From positions 2,046,001 to 2,110,000 of the forward strand of contig JAXGYO010000002.1 of NCBI GenBank assembly GCA_040772225.1: 64,000 nt of DNA, given 5' to 3'. How positions within the stretch are numbered: the first letter of the stretch is position 1; each line of letters begins with the position of its first letter. Shown piece after piece: positions 34,764 to 43,929 of the stretch. The position numbers and the translations under genes are program-made. A model generated the notes under the pieces. The model had not been told where the DNA came from. It ran no database searches and saw only the letters and a program-made list of their open reading frames with translations. The stretch is from JAAYED01 sp040772225. Its GTDB lineage: Bacteria; Chloroflexota; Anaerolineae; UBA1429.

Positions 34764-36740
34764 TCAGGTCGCTCCGGCCCGGAACTGTGTGCGGTACAGG
34801 CTCGCATACAGCCCATCCTGCGCTAGCAGTTCGGCGTGGTTCCCTCGCTCCACGATCCGGCCGCGGTCCAGCACCAGGATCTGATCCGCTGCCAGGATGG
34901 TGCTCAGGCGGTGGGCGATCACGATGCTCGTCCGCCCGGCCATCACTCGGCTGAGGGCGTCCTGGATCAGCGCCTCGGACTCGCTGTCCAGACTGCTGGT
35001 GGCCTCGTCCAGCACCAGGATGCGCGGGTCTTTGAGGATGACCCGCGCCAGCGCCAGGCGCTGCTTTTCCCCGCCCGACAGCCGGTAGCCCCGCTCTCCC
35101 ACGATCGTGTCATAGCCATCGGGCAGGGATGCGATAAAGTCGTGGATGTTGGCCACGCGGCAGGCGGCCTCCAGCTCCTCCTGGGTGGCCTCCAGCCGGG
35201 CGTACTGCAGGTTCGTGCGGATCGTGTCGTGGAACAGGTACGTCTCCTGCGTCACCATGCCGATGGCGTCGGAGAGGGAGGCGAGAGTCAGGTCGCGGAG
35301 ATCGTGGCCGTCGATGCGAATGGTGCCCTCGGTGGGGTCGTACAGGCGGGGGATCAGATAGGTGAGGGTGGTCTTGCCCGCCCCGCTGGGGCCCACCAGC
35401 GCCACCAGCTGGCCTGGCTCGGCCGTGAAGCTTACCGCATCCAGCGCGATGCTGCGCGCCTGGCTGCGCGGCCCGGGGGTCTCCGGTGAACTATGAGCCT
35501 CGCTACTTGCCTCGGCGACGGCGATGTCTGCCGGTGCCGCACTCTGACTGCTTTCCGGGCGTGTCCCCGAGAGCACCGTGGTCACATTGTCCATGCTGCC
35601 GTAGCGGTGCACATCGCTGAGCAGGGCCGCGTCGCTGGCATCGTAGCGGAAGGTCACGTTCTCAAAGCGGATCTCCCCCCGGACGTCGGCGAGCACGGTG
35701 GCATCGGGCGTTTCAGGGATATCTACCGGCAGGTCGATCACCTCAAAGACGCGCTCAAAGCTGACCATGGAAGTGGCAAAGGACACCGGCGCATGCGACA
35801 GGCTGTTCAGTGCGCTGTAGAGTGTCCCCAGGTAGGCGCCCAGGGCCACAATCGTGCCCACCGAAAAGGCCCCCTCGATCGCAAAATAGCCACCGATACC
35901 ATAGACCAGGGCGGTTCCTACCGCACTGATCAGGCCGGTGATCGCGCCAAAGACCGAGCCGGTAAAGGCGCGCTGGACGCCGAGGTCGCGTACCTGGGCC
36001 GCGCGCTGGCCGAAACGGTCCACTTCTACCTGCTGCCGGCCAAAGAGCTTGACGAGCAGCGCTCCGCCGATGTTGAGCGTCTCGTTCATCATGGCGTTCA
36101 TCTGCGCGGTGGCCTCCATCTGCCGGCGCGCCATGTCTCGCAGCCGGTTGCTGAGGGCTTTGGCCGCCAGGGCGAACAGCGGCAGGATCACCGCCGCGAT
36201 CAGCGTGAGCCGCCATTCCAGCGAGAGCATCACCCCCGCCACCGAGACGGCACGCACCAGGTCCGTGATGATGCCGACCGTGGTGCTGCTGATGGCATCC
36301 TGTGCACCGCGTACGTCGTTGTTGAGCCTGCTCATCAGCTCGCCCACGCGCGTGTGGGTGAAAAAGCGCAGTGACATGCGCTGCAGCCTTTCGTACAGGG
36401 CCACGCGCAGATCATAGATCACGCCCTCACCCACGCGGGCGCTGACGCGCCGCTGTAACACGCTCAACCCGCCGTTGATGGCCGGCAGCAGGAGCAGTGC
36501 GCCCGCCAGAAGACCCAGGCGCCGCAGGTCCCCGGAGGGGATCGTGCGGTCGATAAGATCGCGCATGATAAGCGGCGACAGCAAACTCAGGCCGGTACTG
36601 GCCAGGATCAGGGCCAGCATGGCGACCATCAGCCAGCGGTAGGGCCTGGCATAACGCAGCACCCGCATGAGCAGGGGCCAGGTGATCCTGGGGGTCTCAT
36701 CGGGGGCGTTGATCAGCCCCCGCATTCCGCGAAATCCCAT
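34764..36740 (-). CDS. ABC exporter half-transporter with an insertion in its ATPase domain
   Basis: A 658-aa type IV ABC transporter; ATG 36740 preceded by AGGAGA. Six membrane helices lie in residues ~35-320, then an ATPase domain with Walker A GPSGAGKTT (450-458), Q-loop VTQETYLF, signature LSGGEKQR (554-561), Walker B ILVLDEATSSLD and switch IAHRLS. Between the A-loop (FRYDAS, 364-369) and the strand that leads to Walker A (IALDAVSFTAEPG from 431) there is an extra segment of about 55-60 residues rich in Ser, Ala, Glu and Pro (about 372-430). A homodimer or heterodimer exporter of lipids, drugs or peptides is likely; substrate unknown. The gene ends 14 bp from the repeat array. Confidence 0.92.
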   Translation of the reverse strand: MGFRGMRGLINAPDETPRITWPLLMRVLRYARPYRWLMVAMLALILASTGLSLLSPLIMRDLIDRTIPSGDLRRLGLLAGALLLLPAINGGLSVLQRRVSARVGEGVIYDLRVALYERLQRMSLRFFTHTRVGELMSRLNNDVRGAQDAISSTTVGIITDLVRAVSVAGVMLSLEWRLTLIAAVILPLFALAAKALSNRLRDMARRQMEATAQMNAMMNETLNIGGALLVKLFGRQQVEVDRFGQRAAQVRDLGVQRAFTGSVFGAITGLISAVGTALVYGIGGYFAIEGAFSVGTIVALGAYLGTLYSALNSLSHAPVSFATSMVSFERVFEVIDLPVDIPETPDATVLADVRGEIRFENVTFRYDASDAALLSDVHRYGSMDNVTTVLSGTRPESSQSAAPADIAVAEASSEAHSSPETPGPRSQARSIALDAVSFTAEPGQLVALVGPSGAGKTTLTYLIPRLYDPTEGTIRIDGHDLRDLTLASLSDAIGMVTQETYLFHDTIRTNLQYARLEATQEELEAACRVANIHDFIASLPDGYDTIVGERGYRLSGGEKQRLALARVILKDPRILVLDEATSSLDSESEALIQDALSRVMAGRTSIVIAHRLSTILAADQILVLDRGRIVERGNHAELLAQDGLYASLYRTQFRAGAT

Positions 36741-36939
36741 CTCGTTCTCCTATGGTGTGTACTGCCCCTGATTATGCCGCCTACGGCGAATCTGTCCATC
36801 GGGCGTGCCCTGGTTGGCGGCTGTGGTCCGGGCGGGCGCGACCTTGCCGAAGAGGGGTCCCACATGCTAGACTGTACTGCCTGCGAATTGATCCTTTTTA
36901 GCAGACTCGAATCATGCGGTCGCATCGGAGTACTCTGCC

Positions 36940-38363
36940 ATGACCGGTGAGCCACTGAACAGCCAGCCTAACGCGAACGAGGCGCAGGCACAAAGCGATC
37001 CCGAAACCGTGCTGCGCCAGTGGCGTACCTCTATCCTCAACGGCTTCTTGGCCTTTGTGGCGCTGGCGTCGCTGCCAGCGCTGATCATGGCAGTGGTGAA
37101 CGCTGTTGAGAGTGGCACAATGGGACCGCTCATCTATGTGCTCATCCTGTGCGGGGTGGCCCTGATTGTCCTTGCCGTGGGCCGCCGATTGCCTTCATCC
37201 CTGCGTGTGTGGTGTGTTGTCGGTATCGGGTATCTGGCCGCGACGGCCAACGTTACGCAAGGCGGGCTCAACGGCTCGCCGCCGCTCTACCTGCTGGCTA
37301 TCCCCGTGCTGACGCTGGTGCTCGCCGGTCGCCGTGCCGGTCTGGCCATCGCGCTCCTCAGCGCTGTAATCGCGACGGTTGCGACGATCCTGCGCACGCA
37401 GGGTGTTCTGGCCGATCTTCCCGCGACGCGCAGCCCCTGGGTCGGCTATTCGACGACGATCATGTTCCTGATGATCGTGATCGGTCTGCTGACGCATCTC
37501 CATCGCCTGCAGGAGCGCCTGGTGCGTGATGAGCGCAATGTTCAGGTGGAGCTGCGCAAAGCGCAGGCTGCGCTCTATAACGCGCGCCTCTACGCGGCTG
37601 CCCGGCAGGCCCGCGCCGCCGCCGAGCAGGCCAACAGCGTCTAGAGCGCCTTTTTGGCGAACATGAGCTACGAGCTCCGCACGCCTCTCAATGCCATCAT
37701 CGGGTTCACGCGCATCGCGCGGAGGCGGGGTGAAGACGTCCTGCCAGAGCGCCAGATCGAGAACCTGGACAAGGTGCTGCTAAGCGCGGATCATCTGCTG
37801 GAGATGATCAACGCCGTGCTGGATATCGCCAAGATCGAGGCGGGACGGATGGATGTGCTCCCGGCCAACTTTCGCGTAGCGCCGCTGATCGAACTCTGCG
37901 CCAGCACGGCAACGCCTCTTCTGCAGCCAGGCGTTCTGTTGGAGCAGGAGGTCGACCCCGCGCTGGAGACGGTCTACTCCGATCAGGACAAGGTCTCCGG
38001 CAGATCGTGCTGAACCTTCTGAGCAATGCCGCCAAGTTCACCCATGAGGGCAGCATCCGTCTGTCCGCGCGGCGCCAGGGAGAGAACCTGGTCATCGCCG
38101 TGGCCGACACGGGGATCGGCATCGAGGCAGGCGCGCTGGAGCGTATCTTTACCGAGTTTGCGCAGGCGGATTCGAGCACGACGCGCCAGTATGGCGGCAC
38201 CGGTCTGGGGCTGGCCATCTCACGCAACCTGGCGCATCTGCTGGGCGGCGAGATCACCGTGCAGAGCGAGGTCGGGGTCAGATTTACCTTCACCCTCGCA
38301 ATTCCGATGCACTATACCAACCGCACGCTGCTGGAGGCGAACGAACAGGATGCGCCTGCATGA
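36940..38363 (+). pseudogene. Membrane sensor histidine kinase, decayed
   Basis: The frame starts at ATG 36940 and encodes five or six membrane helices (about residues 30-185), a coiled linker (LHRLQERLVRDE...AEQANSV) and a HisKA-HATPase core. Three lesions are visible. An in-frame TAG at 37642 replaces the Lys usual in the motif before SAFLANMS. The H-box reads MSYELRTPLNAIIGF, with Tyr (TAC) for the phospho-accepting His. A frameshift near 37995 (AAGGTCTCCGGCAG) disrupts what would continue as RQIVLNLLSNAAKFT. The rest of the ATPase domain (LSNAAKFTHEG, ADTGIGIEAG, GGTGLGLAISRNLAHLLGG) is complete in the new frame to 38363. The gene lies directly upstream of a response-regulator phosphatase. 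Confidence 0.85.
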
Positions 38364-38399
38364 GCGGCATCTGCCGCCGGGGCGCACTGAGGGAGGAGA

Positions 38400-39575
38400 G
38401 TGCCCGTGCCAAAGGCCACCATACTGATCGTCGATGACGAGCCGTTCAATCTGGACTATCTAGAGCAGGAACTGGAGGAGGCGGGCTATGCCAGCCTGCT
38501 TGCTGCCGATGGCCTGCAGGCCCTGGAGCAGGTGCGCACGGCGAGCCCCGATCTGATCCTGCTGGACATCATGATGCCGCGAATGGACGGCTATCAGGTC
38601 CTCTCCATCCTCAAGGCCGACCCGGCCACCCGGGATATCCCGGTGATCGTGATCTCGGCCGATACCAACCTGAGCAGCGTGGTACAGGGAATCCGCCTGG
38701 GCGCCGAAGATTACCTACCCAAGCCCTTTGAACCGGTGCTGCTGCACACCCGCATCGCCTCCGGGTTGGAGCGCAAGCGGCTGCACGATCTCGAGACGCG
38801 CTACCGCGAGTCCATGGAGCGCGAGCTGGAGATCGCCCGGGAGATCCAGCGCTCCTTTTTGCCCGCGCGCCTGCCTGAGGTGCCAGGCTGGGAGGTGGCG
38901 GCCTGCTTTCACTCGGCGCGGGAGGTGGCCGGCGACTTTTACGATGCCTTCCTGCTACCCAACGGCCACCTGGCAGTGCTGCTGGGCGATGTCTGCGGCA
39001 AGGGCGTGGGCGCCGCCCTGTTCATGACCCTCTTTCGCAGCCTGATGCGCACCACGCTCACCAGCGCCTGCTTTCGCGAGGATCTGGTCTCTGCCCTGCC
39101 CCGCGCCGAGGGACTGGCGCAGGCGCTGGCCTTTACCAACCGCTATGTGGTTGAGACCCACGGCGAGGAGGGGATCTTTTGCGTGCTCTTTGCAGGCGTG
39201 CTGGATACCGGCACCGGCCGTCTGGCGTACGCCAACTGCGGCAGCGCGCCGCCCCTGGTTGTGAGCGCGGGCGCTGTGCAGCAGGAGCTCTGGCCGACGG
39301 GCCTCGTGGCGGGCATTCTGGAGGAGGCGACCTTTGACGTGCGTGAGATCGATCGCGCTCCGGGGCAGACGGTGGTGGCCTATACCGATGGCGTCACCGA
39401 CGCGCTGGATGTCGCTGGCCGGGAGTTTGGCTAGCAAGGGCTGCGCGCGGCGCTTAGCGACGGCCCGGGCGCGCGCGCACTGGTGCACGCGGTCGAGCCG
39501 CGGGTCGGCGCGCACATCGCGGGGGCAAATCCCTTTGACGATATCACTCTCATCGCCCTGAGCCGGCACGGCTAG
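38400..39575 (+). pseudogene. Response regulator with PP2C (RsbU/SpoIIE) phosphatase domain, in-frame amber codon
   Basis: Starts at GTG 38400 behind GGGAGGAGA (or GTG 38406). A receiver domain covers residues 5-120 (ILIVDDEPFN, phospho-Asp in LILLDIMMPRMDGY, PKPF), then a short helix (ELEIAREIQRSFLP) and a PP2C-type phosphatase (GDFYDAFLLPNGHLAVLLGDVCGKGVGAAL; core LLGDVCGKGVGAALF). The frame hits TAG at 39432, immediately after GREFG. Reading on gives 46 more residues that complete the domain (LVHAVEPRVG, NPFDDITLIALS) and end at TAG 39573-39575. A single codon change (GAG or CAG to TAG) explains this. The truncated 344-aa product would lack the final DD metal-binding segment. Confidence 0.85.
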
Positions 39576-39638
39576 AAAAACAACGTCAGCTTTATGCCCG
39601 GGGCCCCGCTGCCCGTGCAGGATCGAATCGGCATCGCG

Positions 39639-39644
39639 TATAAT
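39639..39644 (+). promoter_or_regulatory. -10 box candidate for the metalloprotease lipoprotein gene
   Basis: Perfect TATAAT 73 bp upstream of the ATG at 39718. No good -35 is visible at 16-18 bp. Confidence 0.4.
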
Positions 39645-39717
39645 ACCAGTGATGTACCGCGCCCGCCGCGGGAGCGGCATGTTGTCTGTTCCATCCTGTT
39701 CCGGAGGTGCTCCTGTC

Positions 39718-41775
39718 ATGGTATCTCTCAGATCTCTTGTTCGCTCTCTGCTGTTGCTCTGCCTCGTCCTGGCGCTGACCGGCTGCGGCTCCGGTGACGG
39801 GCCCGTCTCCAGCGACGCCGGCGAAGCACCGGCCTCTGGCAAGCCGTCCGCGGCCGGGGCCGCAGCGCAGGCTACCGTCGCGGCCAGCGGGCCGACCACT
39901 CTGACCGTTAAGGAGGGGCTCTCCGTCGTGGTGCCGGAGGGCGCGGCCCCTGCGGGGGCCGCCCTGGTGGTACAGCCGGTCGAGGCCGCGGAGCCGCATG
40001 CCTTTTCCGGCTTGACTGCATTGGGCAGCTTTGACGTCACGCTTGGTGATCTCAGTGCCTTTGAGCAGCCTTTGGAGCTGCGATTTGGCTATGATCCTGC
40101 TGCCCTGCGGGAGGACATCGATCCCGCCGCGCAGCTTACGGTGGGGTACCTGGATGAGCCTACGGGCCGCTGGGTAGAGACCGATGCCATGGTGGATACC
40201 GCGGCAGCCCAGGTGGTGGTCAGTACCGACCACCTGACGCTCTGGTCGCTCTTTGGGCTGGATGATGATACCGTGCACTCGTTTCACCCCAACTTTGATA
40301 TCTACTTTCGGGAGGACCTCAATGCGCCGCCGCTCTCGGCCAATCCCAGCGGCGACGCGATCTATGATTTCGTCGCCGAGGTGCGCGGCGCGCTGGTGAC
40401 CGCGCACCAGGCTTACGGTGACTCTACTGGCGCCGCGCTCAAGGTCCCCGCCAAGAGCAAGGTCTATATCGATGACTGGGGCGCTGACAAGACCGCCGAG
40501 TGGGGCTGGTTCTCCAAGAACATCGAGATCCCTGTCACCTACATCACCCTGCAGGAACTGCAGCACGACGCCGCGCACGAACTGTTCCACGCCGTGCAGA
40601 ACGAGTACTACAACGTGGGCGGCATGGTGGACAGCCGCTGGTGGATGGAGGCGACGGCGGACTATGCCGCGGCGTCCATCGGCACAGGGCATGGGCTGAC
40701 CGGCCGCCTCCCGCTCAAGTTCCTGACGATGCCCCTCGACTCGGATGACACCGAGCACATGTATCAAGTCGCCTATTTCGTCGACTATATGGCCCGCCAG
40801 GGTGTCGCGTTCCCGGCGCTGTTCAAGGCCGTCGCGGCTTCTGACAAGGACATCCTGTTGGCGATCGGCGACTATATGGCGGAGAGCGGCCGGTCGCTTC
40901 CCGCGTTGTATGACCAGTTCGCCTATGACATGCTGTTTCTGGGCGGGGTGCCGCGCGAGGCTGTAACGGGCCATCTGGCGGATGCCATGGGACAGTTGCA
41001 TGTCGAGTACACCGACCCGACCGTCCCGGTGGCCCAGGAGATCAACGTCGCTGGCCCCTATGCGACGGCACTGGCGGCCTATACCGTCAAGACGGGCACG
41101 GACGACACCTACACCGTGGCGCTCTCTGCCATCGAGCCCACGGCGGGCGTGCTTACGCGCTTTGTGATCGGCGGGCCGCTGGGCGTGGGGGATGTCCTCA
41201 ACTCGGGTGTGCTGGAGCCGGGCGTGCAGGTGCCGGTCGATATCCAGGACGGACAGACGATCTACTTTGTGGTGACCAACAGCGCGGACAAGGGCGGCTA
41301 TGTGACCGCTGTGATCGGCGTGCAGGAGGGCGAACATTCCTTTGAGCATAGCCGTACGGCGCCGATGTACAACGACGAGTATACGGCGGAGGTGGCGTTT
41401 ACGCTGGAGAGCTCGCACGCCTTTGAGGTCGTGGAGGAGATCACCCAGCGGCGTGGCGAGAACTGGATGCTGCACGTGCGGTTGATCGAGCCGGTCAACG
41501 AGTCCAAACCCGCGACGTTTACCGCCACAGCGGAGGTGACCGGCCTGGCCTTTGCAGACCCCGATAACAATGCCGGCCGCACACCGCACATTGTGGAGAG
41601 CTACTGGAACGCGCCCGACAAAGTGAACACGGACGAGGTCACCGTCACCACCACGGGCCAGGATGCGGACTCGATGCGGCTGTCCTACGAGGTAGTGCTG
41701 GGATACACCAACCAGGATGGCGACGACTACCAGACCGGAGGGGCCTCGCTGGTATATGTCATCATCGACTATTAG
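39718..41775 (+). CDS. Lipoprotein zinc metalloprotease (HExxH, gluzincin-like)
   Basis: A 685-aa protein. ATG 39718 with GGAGGTG upstream starts a lipoprotein signal, RSLLLLCLVLALTGCGSG, lipid Cys at residue 23. An Ala/Gly/Ser-rich linker and an immunoglobulin-like region (about 60-180) precede the protease: HELFHAVQNEYY (H287, E288, H291) and the third ligand in WWMEATADYAA (E311), a spacing typical of gluzincins. The rest (about 430-685) is beta-rich and may bind substrate or the cell wall. It is anchored outside the membrane. Neighbours are broken genes, so context says little. Protease class is firm; the substrate is unknown. Confidence 0.82.
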   Translation: MVSLRSLVRSLLLLCLVLALTGCGSGDGPVSSDAGEAPASGKPSAAGAAAQATVAASGPTTLTVKEGLSVVVPEGAAPAGAALVVQPVEAAEPHAFSGLTALGSFDVTLGDLSAFEQPLELRFGYDPAALREDIDPAAQLTVGYLDEPTGRWVETDAMVDTAAAQVVVSTDHLTLWSLFGLDDDTVHSFHPNFDIYFREDLNAPPLSANPSGDAIYDFVAEVRGALVTAHQAYGDSTGAALKVPAKSKVYIDDWGADKTAEWGWFSKNIEIPVTYITLQELQHDAAHELFHAVQNEYYNVGGMVDSRWWMEATADYAAASIGTGHGLTGRLPLKFLTMPLDSDDTEHMYQVAYFVDYMARQGVAFPALFKAVAASDKDILLAIGDYMAESGRSLPALYDQFAYDMLFLGGVPREAVTGHLADAMGQLHVEYTDPTVPVAQEINVAGPYATALAAYTVKTGTDDTYTVALSAIEPTAGVLTRFVIGGPLGVGDVLNSGVLEPGVQVPVDIQDGQTIYFVVTNSADKGGYVTAVIGVQEGEHSFEHSRTAPMYNDEYTAEVAFTLESSHAFEVVEEITQRRGENWMLHVRLIEPVNESKPATFTATAEVTGLAFADPDNNAGRTPHIVESYWNAPDKVNTDEVTVTTTGQDADSMRLSYEVVLGYTNQDGDDYQTGGASLVYVIIDY

Positions 41776-41830
41776 CACGGCGGGAGCCAGGCCACTGTGC
41801 CTGCGTGCCTCGCGGAGGAAAGGAGCTCGA

Positions 41831-42412
41831 ATGGGTGATCCAATCGAAAGGGCGACCCAGGCCCAGATCGACAACCTGCAAAGCGGGCGGGCAAGACCCT
41901 GGAGGAGTTGTTCGCCCTCATCCGTGACAGCGGCCTAAGCAAATACGGCCAGATACGGGACCTGCTCAAGACGACCCTGGGCATGGGCCACGGCGACGCC
42001 AACACCCTGACCCACCTGTATCTGGCGCAGGCCGGGGAGCCGGCCGCGGCAGCGGGCGCGGCGGCGGGTGCTCCGGCGGACCCGCTGGATGGGATCTATG
42101 CAGGGAATAAAGCGCACCTGCGATCCATCCATGAGGCGCTGATGGCGCAAATCGTCACGTTCGGTCCCTTTGATGTGGCGCCGAAAAAGGCCTATGTCAG
42201 TCTGCGGCGCGCGGCAGTTCGCCATGCTGGGGCCGGGCACCCGCGGGCGCTTTGAGGTGGGTATTAACAGCAAGGACCTGGAGGGCGGCGAGCGGCTCGT
42301 GGCTCAGCCGGCCAGGGGCATGCGCCAATTCACGGTGTGGCTCACGACGCTGGACGAGGTGGACACGGAGCTGCTGGGCTGGCTGCGCGCCGCCTACGGC
42401 GCTGTGGGCTAG
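41831..42412 (+). pseudogene. DUF4287/DUF5655 protein, twice frameshifted
   Basis: ATG 41831 follows GAAAGGAGCTCG. The first ~20 residues (MGDPIERATQAQIDNLQS) belong to DUF4287 and shift frame near 41890 (CAAAGCGGGCGGGCAAG) to GKTLEELFALIRDSGLSKYG and GMGHGDANTLTHLYL. A DUF5655 domain follows (IYAGNKAHLRSIHEALMAQI, PKKAYVSLRR) until a second shift near 42205 (CGGCGCGCGGCAG), after which RQFAMLGPGTRGRFEVGIN continues to the stop at 42412. Read across all three frames the sequence forms one full-length protein of about 193 residues. Both shifts fall in G/C-rich runs, so sequence error cannot be excluded. Function of these domains is unknown. Confidence 0.8.
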
Positions 42413-42473
42413 CCGAGCCCCTGCCGCGCGACCGTTCCGTGCCCCGGCGCTATGCTGCCCGCGTCCGGCTTTG

Positions 42474-43793
42474 TCACTTGCACTTGCGCCTGCCATAGAC
42501 GAGCGCATGGTCCTGCCCCTGCATGCCGCAGTAGCTCTTGCAGACGGCGGCGATGCACTTTTCGTTGGCGCTCTGTGCCTCCTGCCTGGCGCACGTTTCG
42601 GCCTGCCCTGCCTCATAGTCCTTGATTTTGCCCGCTGCCAGGTTATCCAGGGCAGTTACTACGTTCGTGACGTACGCCTCCGCCGCTGCCAGCGAGCAGG
42701 CGGCAGCCTGGTCATCCAGATCCCAGAGATCGGGGTCGCACATCGCCTCGAGCGTGTCCGCATCGCACTTGGGGCAGCCATTGTCGCACAGGCCGTCGTA
42801 CTCCTGGCCGGCGCAGAGCGCATTGGAACAGGCCAGCCAGGCGCTGGAACAGGTGCCGTACAGCGGCCGCCCCAGCTCTCTGGGCGCATCGAAGTACCCG
42901 GTCGCGGGTTCCTGCGTGAGGGATGTGTGCGTGGCAGTCGGCTCCGGCGCGGGCACAGCAGGCGTCGGTCCCTGCCCCTGCAGCGGCCCCTGACCTGGCA
43001 GCGGGCGACCGGCCTGGCCGGCCAGCCACCCCATCAGTGCGTTGATGTCCCTGAACGGCGAGTCTTCAGATTGGGCCTGTGTCAGCCCGAAGGTGTAGGC
43101 CAACGCCATGGCGCGCTCGCGCACCTGCTGCTGGTACTCTTCCTCAGACCACTGCTCGCGGTTGAGCTGCAGGCTGCGGATATGCAGGAGCGCCCTGGCG
43201 CGCAGCAGCGGCTCGGCGCCATCCCACGCGTCCAGCTCTCTGCTGGCCAGGTGCCCCCTCAGTTGCAGCATCAGATCGGCCTTGGCCTCCCACTTGACGG
43301 AGAGATCATCTCCGGCATAGGTCTGCGCCAGAGAGCCCGCGTTCCACTCCCACTTTAGCAGGTTACCGGCGGCCTCCCCGGCATTCTTGCCCAGCACGCC
43401 GCCCACATAGCGCCCGCCAAAGGTGGCCGCGATCTGTTGCAGCACCTGGCCCATGCCGAATTTGGCCAGATCCTCGTCGCGGGCGTTGCGGATCCGGTCG
43501 GCCAGCGCGCGCGCCTGCGGCGCGAACTGCTTCAGCATCTCGCGCTCCAAGGAGGCCCCGTACTCGGAGATGCCCTGACCGGAATAGACGCGGTGGGCGC
43601 GCGCCCGCTCGTCGATCGAGTCGCTCCACTGGTCCACCATCTGTTCGATGTCATCGGCCAGGCGTGTTCTGGCGTACGTATCCCAGCTCACGTTGCCCAC
43701 ATCGACGCCGGTGGAGATGGCATTGATGATCACCAGAGCCGTGGTCAGGCCGGCCATGAGCTCGTGATGGTCGGGGTGCAGCAGCGCCCGCAT
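42474..43793 (-). CDS. Hypothetical protein with Cys-rich C-terminal region
   Basis: A 439-aa protein that I do not recognise. The N-terminal ~250 residues are mostly helical (GVDVGNVSWDTYARTRLADD, QQIAATFGGRYVGGVLGKNAGEAAG); a Gly/Pro/Thr-rich linker (GRPLPGQGPLQGQGPTPAV) follows; the last ~140 residues contain about 14 Cys, e.g. LACSNALCAG, LCDNGCPKCDA, CARQEAQ, CIAAVCKSYC. The start is doubtful: ATG 43793 has no ribosome binding site, whereas ATGs at 43854/43851 with a perfect TAGGAGG would need a one-base shift in the CGCGCGC tract at about 43832-43840 to join this frame (adding RLTEWRARLRAGRL). If so, the 5' end is frameshifted. Possibly an extracytoplasmic protein with disulfides; no signal peptide seen. 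Confidence 0.55.
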   Translation of the reverse strand: MRALLHPDHHELMAGLTTALVIINAISTGVDVGNVSWDTYARTRLADDIEQMVDQWSDSIDERARAHRVYSGQGISEYGASLEREMLKQFAPQARALADRIRNARDEDLAKFGMGQVLQQIAATFGGRYVGGVLGKNAGEAAGNLLKWEWNAGSLAQTYAGDDLSVKWEAKADLMLQLRGHLASRELDAWDGAEPLLRARALLHIRSLQLNREQWSEEEYQQQVRERAMALAYTFGLTQAQSEDSPFRDINALMGWLAGQAGRPLPGQGPLQGQGPTPAVPAPEPTATHTSLTQEPATGYFDAPRELGRPLYGTCSSAWLACSNALCAGQEYDGLCDNGCPKCDADTLEAMCDPDLWDLDDQAAACSLAAAEAYVTNVVTALDNLAAGKIKDYEAGQAETCARQEAQSANEKCIAAVCKSYCGMQGQDHALVYGRRKCK

Positions 43794-43929
43794 CAGGCGC
43801 CCGGCGCGCAGCCGGGCACGCCACTCCGTCAGGCGCGCGCAGACGATTCATCATGGTGTGCCTCCTACCCGATTTGAGCGCGGGCACGGCTAGAAAAATA
43901 ACCTGAGAAATCGCAAAGGAATCACGCTG

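Noticed and set aside
33614..34954. Long open frames in several frames across the repeat array
   Set aside because: They follow from a repeat unit without stop codons in GC-rich sequence; product would be a periodic artefact and the frames have no ribosome binding site or family match.
37642..39434. Genome-wide recoding of TAG as an amino acid
   Set aside because: TAG is used as the ordinary final stop of many intact genes in this window (e.g. at 4252, 8611, 16603, 17167, 25484), so reassignment is unlikely; decay or error is simpler.
39592..41874. Antisense frame of 760 codons opposite the metalloprotease
   Set aside because: It mirrors the codon structure of the lipoprotein protease, whose signal peptide, HELFH motif and ribosome binding site are convincing.
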